A stretch of 64,000 nt of DNA from Streptomyces pseudovenezuelae (lineage in GTDB: Bacteria; Actinomycetota; Actinomycetes; Streptomycetales; Streptomycetaceae), in NCBI RefSeq assembly GCF_001513955.1, contig NZ_KQ948153.1, forward strand, positions 1 to 64,000, written 5' to 3'. Of the stretch, positions 58,372-64,000 are shown piece by piece. The notes under the pieces are model-generated. The model was not told the origin of the DNA, did no database searches, and worked only from the letters and a program-made list of their open reading frames with translations. Both the position numbers and the translations under genes were made by a program. How positions within the stretch are numbered: position 1 is the stretch's first letter; the number at the start of each line of letters is the position of its first letter.

Positions 58372-59157
58372 TCAACGGCCCCGGTACTCGGGGCTCCTGC
58401 GCTCCACGAAGCTCGCCACGCCCTCTTGCGCGTCCGCCGTCGTCATGTTGATCTCCTGCGCGGCGGCCTCCGCGGCGAAGGCCGTGGCACGGTCGCTGTC
58501 CAGGGACGCGTTCACGAGCTGTTTCGTCAGGGCGAGGGCCCGGGTCGGGCCGGCGGCGAGGCGCTCGGCCCACGCGCGGGCCGTCCTGGCCAGCTCCTCG
58601 TCCGCCACGACCCGGTTGACCAGGCCCAGCTCCTCGGCCTCGCGCGCGGAGAGCGCGTCGCCGAAGAACATCAGCTCCTTCGCCCGCCGCGGACCGATCA
58701 GACGGGGCAGCAGATAGGCGCCGCCGCCGTCGGGGACCAGACCACGGCGTACGAACACCTCGATGAACCTCGCCGACTCGGCGGCCAGGACGAGATCGCA
58801 GGCGAGGGCGAGATGCGCGCCCAGTCCGGCCGCCGTGCCGTTCACGGCGGCGACGACCGGTTTCTCGCAGTCGAGGACGGCCGCGACCAGCCGCTGGGCC
58901 CCCAGACGCAGCGTGCGGGCCACATCACCCGCGAAGCGTTCCGCCGGGCCGGAGGCCCCCCGCAGGTCCGCCCCCGCGCAGAAGCCGCGGCCGGCACCGG
59001 TGAGCACCACCGCCCGGATCCCGGGATCGGCGGACGCCCGGGCCAACAGCTCGATGAGCCGGTCCCGCCCGCCGGGCGTGAGGGCGTTGAGGACCTCGGG
59101 CCGGTCGAGGGTGAGGTGGCAGACCGGACCCTCGACGGTGTGCGTCACCTCGCTCAC
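58372..59157 (-). CDS. enoyl-CoA hydratase
   Basis: A 261-residue crotonase. Oxyanion-hole segments are GRGFCAGADLRGASG and NGTAAGLGAHLALACDLVLAAESARF; the second catalytic-site region RFIEVFVRRGLVPDGGGAYLLPRLIG shows the PDGG seen in isomerase-like members. The C-terminus is the trimerisation helix (FVERRSPEYRGR). GTG start overlaps the synthetase stop by 4 bases (GTGA), so both are made together. Confidence 0.92.
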   Translation of the reverse strand: MSEVTHTVEGPVCHLTLDRPEVLNALTPGGRDRLIELLARASADPGIRAVVLTGAGRGFCAGADLRGASGPAERFAGDVARTLRLGAQRLVAAVLDCEKPVVAAVNGTAAGLGAHLALACDLVLAAESARFIEVFVRRGLVPDGGGAYLLPRLIGPRRAKELMFFGDALSAREAEELGLVNRVVADEELARTARAWAERLAAGPTRALALTKQLVNASLDSDRATAFAAEAAAQEINMTTADAQEGVASFVERRSPEYRGR

Positions 59158-61379
59158 CGGCACACCACCAGCGCGTCCAGCGCCACCGCCCCCTGGCCCC
59201 GGGGGAGCACCATCAGCGGGTTGATGTCCAGTTCCGCGAGGTCGTCCCCGAGCTCCATCGCCATCCGCTGCACCCGCAGGACCACTTCCACGAGCGCGTC
59301 GAGATCCGCCGGGGGCCGCCCCCGCACCCCGTCCAGCAGAGCCCGCCCGCGCAGGTCCCCGAGCATGTCCCTGGCCTGCTCCTCCCCGAAGGGCGGCACG
59401 CGTACGGCCGTGTCCCGCAGCACCTCGACCAGGACCCCGCCGAGCCCGACCGTCACCGTCGGCCCGAACAACTCGTCGTGCGCCGCCCCCACGACCATCT
59501 CCACACCCCGCTCGACCATCTGGCAGACCAGGACGCCGTCCAGTGAGACGTCCTCGTAGCGGGCGATGTCGGTCAGCTCGCGGTAGGCGTCCCGTACCTG
59601 GCTGGCGGAGGTGAGCCCGATCTTCACCAGGCCCAGCTCGGTTTTGTGGGCGATCTTCGCGCCGGACGCCTTCATCACCACCGGGTAGCCGACCAGGCCC
59701 GCCGCGCGGACGGCCGCCGCCGCGCTGGTCACCAGCTGCTCGCGCGGCACCCGGATCCCGTACGCCCGCAGCAGCTGTTTCGCCGCGTGCTCGCTCAGCT
59801 GCTGACCGGGGCGCATCAGTGCCTGGGCCTTGCGGAAGGAGGGCGAGGGGGTGCGCGGGGCCTCGTCGAAGGGGGAGCGGTAGCCGGTGACGAAGCGGTG
59901 GTGGTCGAGATAGGCGCGCACGGCCGTGATGCAGTTGCCGACCGTGCGGAAGGTGGCCACCCGCGAGGAGCCGAGCAGGACCTCCCGGTAGGCCGGTTCG
60001 GTGCCGACCGGCGAACCCCACACCACGCACACCAGCTTGTCGGTCTGCTCGGCCGCGTCCACCAGGTCCCGCACCAGCCGGTCGCTCAGCGGCGGGAACG
60101 GCCCGGTCACCGGACAGATCAGCACCCCCACCGAGGGGTCGGCGAGGATCGCGTCGATGATCTTCCGGCCGCGCCGGTCGCCGACCGGGTGCCCGCCGTT
60201 GTCGACGGGGTTGGCCACACTCAGGAACTCCGGTATCCACTGGTGCAGTTCGGCCTGCTTGGCCGCCGAGAGGGCGGGCAGACTGAGCCCCGCCTCCGTC
60301 GCCAGGTCGGCGAAGTGCGCGCCGGTGCCGCCCGAGATCGAGTAGACGACGACCCCCTCGGCCTGCGGCGGCCTCGCGCGGGCCAACAGGGCCGCGGTGT
60401 CCTGGAGTTCGTCGAGAGCGTCGACGCGGATCACGCCGTACTGCCGCATCGCCGCGTCCACCACCGTGTCCGCGCCGGTGAGCTTGCCGGTGTGGGAGGC
60501 GGCCGTGCGGGCGCCGGTCTCGGTGCGGCCGACCTTGACCGCGACGACCGGCACCTTGCGGCGGGCGGCCCGGTCGGCGGCCAGCAGGAAGGAGCGGCCG
60601 TCCTTGAGGCCCTCCAGGTAGCAGGCGACGGCGCCGACCTCGGGGCGCTCGGCGAGGTAGGACAGGAAGTCCGCGGTCTCCAGATCGGCCTCGTTGCCGG
60701 TGGGTGCCCAGTGGGTCAGGCGGATGCCGAGCTCCTGGAGGGCGAAGACCGGGCGGCCCTGGTGGCCGGACTGGGTGATCAGGGCGATGCCGGGTCCGTC
60801 GAGGTCCTCGCGGAAGGAGGAGAAGGCGTTCAGGTTGGTGTTGGGGCCGAGCAGCCGCATCCCGGACTGTGCCACGGCGGCCGCGAGACGCTCCTGGGCC
60901 GCGGCTCCCTCCTCGCCGGTCTCCGCGAACCCGGAGGCGAAGACGACCGCGAACTTCACCTTGGCATCGGCCAGTTGCTCGATCAGCGGAAGGGGGTCGG
61001 CGACCAGCAGGACGGCGAGATCGACCTGCTCGGGCAGGTCGGCCACGGACGCCACGCAGGGGAGGCCGAAGACGGACGGGCGGGTCGGATGCACCGGGTG
61101 CAGCCGCGCCCCCACCCGGCCCGCCCAGTCGATCAACTGCCGGGTGACACCGGTGTTCGGGCGGCCCTCGGCGTCCGAGGCGCCGATCACGGCGACCGAC
61201 TCCGGCCGGAAGAAACGGTCCAGATCGGGGACGCCGGCATACAGCGGTCGGCCGCCGACGTCGAGATCGTCGACCTCGGCGGGCCGGCCGTGGACGGCGG
61301 GCCCGGGTTGCTCGCCGCACGCGATGACCCGGGCCCGGCGGGAGTCGGTGGTGAGGGTGCCGTGGGTTGATCCAAGCAT
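59154..61379 (-). CDS. ADP-forming acyl-CoA synthetase (acetate-CoA ligase family)
   Basis: A 741-residue fusion of succinyl-CoA-synthetase-like halves. A CoA-binding domain (FFRPESVAVIGASDAEGRPNTG, about 56-77) and ligase domains with the phospho-His region (AASHTGKLTGADTVVDAAM) come first; an ATP-grasp domain follows at the C-terminus (LRAYGIRVPREQLVTSAAAAVRAAGLVGYPVVMKASGAKIAHKTELGLVKIGL). It converts a carboxylic acid plus ATP and CoA to acyl-CoA, ADP and phosphate, here probably for the same substrate class as the linked hydratase. Two operators lie upstream. Confidence 0.9.
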   Translation of the reverse strand: MLGSTHGTLTTDSRRARVIACGEQPGPAVHGRPAEVDDLDVGGRPLYAGVPDLDRFFRPESVAVIGASDAEGRPNTGVTRQLIDWAGRVGARLHPVHPTRPSVFGLPCVASVADLPEQVDLAVLLVADPLPLIEQLADAKVKFAVVFASGFAETGEEGAAAQERLAAAVAQSGMRLLGPNTNLNAFSSFREDLDGPGIALITQSGHQGRPVFALQELGIRLTHWAPTGNEADLETADFLSYLAERPEVGAVACYLEGLKDGRSFLLAADRAARRKVPVVAVKVGRTETGARTAASHTGKLTGADTVVDAAMRQYGVIRVDALDELQDTAALLARARPPQAEGVVVYSISGGTGAHFADLATEAGLSLPALSAAKQAELHQWIPEFLSVANPVDNGGHPVGDRRGRKIIDAILADPSVGVLICPVTGPFPPLSDRLVRDLVDAAEQTDKLVCVVWGSPVGTEPAYREVLLGSSRVATFRTVGNCITAVRAYLDHHRFVTGYRSPFDEAPRTPSPSFRKAQALMRPGQQLSEHAAKQLLRAYGIRVPREQLVTSAAAAVRAAGLVGYPVVMKASGAKIAHKTELGLVKIGLTSASQVRDAYRELTDIARYEDVSLDGVLVCQMVERGVEMVVGAAHDELFGPTVTVGLGGVLVEVLRDTAVRVPPFGEEQARDMLGDLRGRALLDGVRGRPPADLDALVEVVLRVQRMAMELGDDLAELDINPLMVLPRGQGAVALDALVVCR

Positions 61380-61413
61380 CGGTCCGCCCGCTCCTGTGTG
61401 ACAGCCTGAATAA

Positions 61414-61452
61414 CTGACGCAGTGTCAGATTACAGAACTGACGGGTTGTCAG
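61414..61452 (-). promoter_or_regulatory. paired CTGAC-N5-GTCAG operators flanking a -10 box
   Basis: CTGACGCAGTGTCAG (61414-61428) and CTGACGGGTTGTCAG (61438-61452) are perfect in both arms and 24 bp apart centre to centre. On the minus strand a -10 TAATCT (61432-61427) lies between and partly within them, so the synthetase gene is doubly covered. Confidence 0.7.
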
Positions 61453-61503
61453 GAACGGGCGTGCACGCAAAGTTGGCGTGACCGGGCGTGGACAGGCCCG
61501 GCG

Positions 61504-63009
61504 CTACAGCACCGCGAGCACCTCCTTGGCCACCCGCTCGCCGGAGCGGACGGCTCCGTCCATGAAGCCGTTCCAGTGGATGGACGTCTCCGTGCCCGCC
61601 CAGTGGATACCGCCGACGGGCGCGCGCAGGGCGGGGCCGTACTGGGTGAGCACGCCCGGACCGCCGATGGAGACGGGGCCACCGCGGGTGTACGCCTCGT
61701 TGTTCCAGCGTTGCAGGACGAAGGACGTGGGGGAGGCCGCTTTCGAGCCGAAGTACGTCACGTAGTCCTTGAGGACGGCCGCCTTGACCTCCGCCTCGCT
61801 CGCCGCGTCGAACTTGCGGGCCTCGTCCGCCTCGATGAAGCCCATCAGGGCACCGTAGGAGGCGTCCGGCGGGGAGTTGTCGAAGGTCGAGCTGATAACG
61901 CCGGTGTCGCTGACGACCTGGCCGTTGAGGCCGTCGGCCCGCCAGAACGGGGTGTCGTAGATCGCGATCGCCTTGCCGACCGAGGCCATCGGCAGGCGCT
62001 GGGTGAGCTGGTCACGCGCGGCGGGCAGCAGCGGGTCGTAGGTGATACGGGCCGCGAGCGGCGGGGGCACGGCGACCACGACCCGCTTGGCGGTGACGGT
62101 GACCCCGTCGGCCGTGACGACGTACTTCGCGCCGGACCTGGCGATCGTGCGCACCGGGGCGTTCAGCACCACCCGGTCGCCCAGCGTGGCGGCGAGCTTG
62201 ATCGGCACCAGCTGGGAGCCGCCGACGAAGCGCAGCTCCTGCGCGCCGCCCGCGGTCTCGGTGAGGCGCTCCAGGGTGCCGGGGGTGGACTCGTTGCCGG
62301 CGGCGGCGATGTAGAAGAGGACGAACAGCAGGGACAGTTCCCGGGGTTCGGCCGAGAAGATCGACGTGCAGGCCACGTCCAGGAGGAACTTGGCCGACGG
62401 GATCACCGCGTTGGCGCGCAGCCAGGTCTCGAAGGTCTGCCGGTCCCATTCCTCGGCCTTGGGCGCGGTCCAGGGCGCGTCGAGGGGGATCGTCTTGGCC
62501 ATGTCGTCGAGGGAGGCCTGGACGATCGCCGCGTTGGCGAGTCCGGCCGCGTCGATCGGCGGGACCGAACCGAGGATGCCGTCGGTGGCGTAGGCGGTCT
62601 TCTTGCCGTCCTTGTAGAGCAGGTTCTTGCCGGTGTTGTAGGTGGCGAAGGTGTCCACCCCGAGCGAGTCCGCGAGCGCCTTGATGCGGTCCTGGGTGGG
62701 GCCGATGAACTCGCCGCCGCCCTCGGTGACTCCGCCGCCCGCCAGGGGCAGGTTGAGCACCCGGCCGCCGACCCGGTCGCGGGCCTCCAGGACGGCGACC
62801 GTCTTTCCACCCGCGACCAGGTCACGGGCCGCGGTGAGTCCGGCGAGACCGCCGCCGACGATCGCGACGTCCACGTCGCGGGTGGCGGCAAAGGCGGCCG
62901 GGGCGGCGGTGCCGGTGAGGGTGACGGCACCGGCCGCGGCGGCGGCACCGCCGATCAGGGAGCGCCGGGAGAGCCGGGGGAGCGGGGGGAGCTGTCTTTC
63001 GCGTGCCAC
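61504..63009 (-). CDS. Tat-exported flavin monoamine oxidase
   Basis: A 501-residue FAD amine oxidase. The N-terminus has a twin-arginine signal (PRLSRRSLIGGAAAAAGAVTLTGTAAPAAFA, residues 11-41). The FAD motif VDVAIVGGGLAGLTAARDL follows at about 47-65, with ARDRVGGRV. The C-terminal FAD signature is GIHWAGTETSIHWNGFMDGAVRSGERVA. It would oxidise a primary amine such as tyramine, putrescine or phenethylamine outside the membrane, releasing H2O2 and ammonia. GTG start with GGAGGA 5 bases upstream. The upstream region has a strong promoter overlapped by an inverted repeat. Confidence 0.93.
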   Translation of the reverse strand: MARERQLPPLPRLSRRSLIGGAAAAAGAVTLTGTAAPAAFAATRDVDVAIVGGGLAGLTAARDLVAGGKTVAVLEARDRVGGRVLNLPLAGGGVTEGGGEFIGPTQDRIKALADSLGVDTFATYNTGKNLLYKDGKKTAYATDGILGSVPPIDAAGLANAAIVQASLDDMAKTIPLDAPWTAPKAEEWDRQTFETWLRANAVIPSAKFLLDVACTSIFSAEPRELSLLFVLFYIAAAGNESTPGTLERLTETAGGAQELRFVGGSQLVPIKLAATLGDRVVLNAPVRTIARSGAKYVVTADGVTVTAKRVVVAVPPPLAARITYDPLLPAARDQLTQRLPMASVGKAIAIYDTPFWRADGLNGQVVSDTGVISSTFDNSPPDASYGALMGFIEADEARKFDAASEAEVKAAVLKDYVTYFGSKAASPTSFVLQRWNNEAYTRGGPVSIGGPGVLTQYGPALRAPVGGIHWAGTETSIHWNGFMDGAVRSGERVAKEVLAVL

Positions 63010-63043
63010 GTGCGTCCTCCGTAGTGGAGAGAGTGTGGAGCCA

Positions 63044-63092
63044 GAACATGAGAAGTGTTCACATTCTGGCCCCGTACGAGGGCACACGACAA
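63044..63092 (-). promoter_or_regulatory. promoter and inverted-repeat operator of the amine oxidase gene
   Basis: On the minus strand: -35 TTGTCG (63092-63087), an 18-bp spacer, -10 CAGAAT (63068-63063). GAACA (63044-63048) and TGTTC (63056-63060) form an inverted repeat with a 7-bp spacer just past the -10, enclosed by CCAGAA/TTCTGG at 63041 and 63064. A repressor there would block initiation. Confidence 0.6.
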
Positions 63093-63157
63093 CGCTCCCG
63101 TCACATCTGGCACATGAGTAACGGGAGTCGTATGGAAGAGAGTTGGGCTTTTCCGCG

Positions 63158-64000
63158 TCAGACCGGGAGCTTCGAGAGCCGGCCCGCGCCGTCCTTCATC
63201 ACGGTCTTCGCGATCTTCTCCGCGTCGATCGCCACTTCGCGGAAGGTCCCGCTGATGGGAGTGACATAGCCGGTGAAATAGAGCCCTGGGGCATTCTGCG
63301 GGGCTCTGGCTCCGTTGACGAGCGGCCCTCCGTGTCCGTCGAGGACGTCCAGGTGGCCGACGAGCCCGTCGAGGGCGCGGGTGTACCCCGTCGCCGCGAT
63401 CACCGTGTCCGGTGTGATCCGGGTGCCGTCGGTGAGCATGACCTCGCTGTTCTCGAAGCCCTCGACGGCGGCCACGACCTCGACCCGGCCCTTGCGGATC
63501 GCGTCGATGAGGCCGACGTCCTGGACCGGGATGGCGCCCTCCTTGACCCGGCTGTAGAGCCCGGTCGCGGGGCGGGGCAGTCCGTGCGCGGACAGGTCGG
63601 GCACGCTGAGCTTCGCCATGGGGCGGGCCAGCCGGTCCACGAGGCCCACGGGCAGGCGTCGTACGAGGACGCCCGTGTACTGGGCGGCCCAGCCGGCCGT
63701 GGAGCGGCGGACGATGTGCGGGGCGGTGCGCACGGACAGCCGTACTCGCGAGGCGCCGCCCTCGACCAGGTCCACGGCGATCTCGGCGCCGGTGTTGCCG
63801 ACGCCGACGACCAGCACGTCCCGGCCGGCGTAGGGCGCCGGGTTGCGGTACTCGCCGGCGTGCAGCAGCTCGCCCTTGTACTCCTCGCGGCCCGGCCAGT
63901 CCGGCAGCAGCGGGGTGTGGTTGTAGCCGGTGGCCACGATCACCGCGGCGCCGGTGAGCTCGCGGCCGCCGGTGGCGTGCAGCAGCCAGCCGGTGCCGTC
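63158..64000 (-). CDS. flavin-containing monooxygenase-like protein, N-terminus beyond the window
   Basis: At least 280 residues of a flavoprotein monooxygenase; the frame is open at the window edge, so about 100-150 N-terminal residues with the first FAD motif are missing. Visible: the FMO-type VIVATGYNHTPLLPDWPG, the NADPH-binding GVGNTGAEIAVDLVEGG and the second VIAATGYTRALDGLVGH, with FTGYVTPISGTFREVAIDA at the end. Members oxygenate N or S atoms or act as Baeyer-Villiger enzymes. It is transcribed toward the amine oxidase, 148 bp upstream of it, and may belong to the same amine-related function. Confidence 0.88.
   Translation of the reverse strand, partial: DGTGWLLHATGGRELTGAAVIVATGYNHTPLLPDWPGREEYKGELLHAGEYRNPAPYAGRDVLVVGVGNTGAEIAVDLVEGGASRVRLSVRTAPHIVRRSTAGWAAQYTGVLVRRLPVGLVDRLARPMAKLSVPDLSAHGLPRPATGLYSRVKEGAIPVQDVGLIDAIRKGRVEVVAAVEGFENSEVMLTDGTRITPDTVIAATGYTRALDGLVGHLDVLDGHGGPLVNGARAPQNAPGLYFTGYVTPISGTFREVAIDAEKIAKTVMKDGAGRLSKLPV

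Noticed and set aside
1..64000. tRNA, rRNA, CRISPR, insertion sequence, prophage or attachment site
   Set aside because: No cloverleaf, conserved rRNA word, spacer-repeat array, transposase or integrase was seen on either strand.

Overview
This window reads as core chromosome of a Streptomyces species. GC is very high, third codon positions are strongly G/C, GTG starts and 4-base ATGA/GTGA overlaps are frequent, and TTA codons are almost absent. Gene content and order (serC; a CoA-ligase/carboxylase operon; pdxH; a SIS protein beside dmdR1; purU) match from memory the S. coelicolor SCO43xx-SCO44xx region, which I could not check by search. I see no rRNA, tRNA, CRISPR, insertion sequence, prophage or replication origin.

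Layout. 0-8.4 kb: a DrrAB-type ABC exporter, an SGNH hydrolase, a secreted propeller-like protein, a secreted GH5-CBM2 cellulase behind a perfect CebR-type operator, a secreted tripeptidyl aminopeptidase-like hydrolase, and convergent serC. 8.4-13.7 kb: a fused FAD/iron-sulfur oxidoreductase, a GNAT acetyltransferase, an EamA/RhtA-type exporter and a methyltransferase. 13.8-24.3 kb: an eight-gene operon (MDMPI-fold protein, AtuA-like protein, biotin-dependent carboxylase beta and alpha subunits, acyl-CoA dehydrogenase, CoA ligase, enoyl-CoA hydratase, TetR) whose content parallels the acyclic-terpene (Atu) pathway. It is interrupted by a 156-bp tandem repeat array derived from the end of its own first gene. 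24.4-31.9 kb: citrate synthase, pdxH, a probable structured non-coding RNA, a GNAT, a PAS/GAF protein, a SIS-domain sugar-phosphate protein with a DasR-like operator, the iron regulator dmdR1, and an alpha/beta hydrolase with an Ala in place of the nucleophile, a TTA codon and a LexA-like box upstream.

31.9-41.7 kb: a second ABC exporter, a short prim-pol protein, an NsdA-like regulator, a Pro/Gln-rich membrane protein, an amino-acid-binding lipoprotein, an unknown conserved protein and purU. 41.7-49.8 kb: a sigma factor with a zinc-finger/MDMPI partner, a STAS anti-sigma antagonist, a four-EF-hand protein, and a HATPase anti-sigma-type kinase embedded next to lipid genes.

45.0-61.4 kb: a dispersed acyl-CoA catabolic gene set (acyl-CoA synthetases of two types, three acyl-CoA dehydrogenases, SDR, Zn-alcohol dehydrogenase, cyclase-family hydrolase, flavin reductase, enoyl-CoA hydratase, MFS carrier, GlxA-type regulator). 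Six copies of one 15-bp palindrome, CTGAC-N5-GTCAG, sit on the predicted transcription starts of four intergenic regions there. I read this as a single repressor regulon whose substrate and regulator are unknown; it is the best candidate here for an undescribed system. 61.5-64 kb: a Tat-exported flavin amine oxidase and a flavin monooxygenase cut by the window end.
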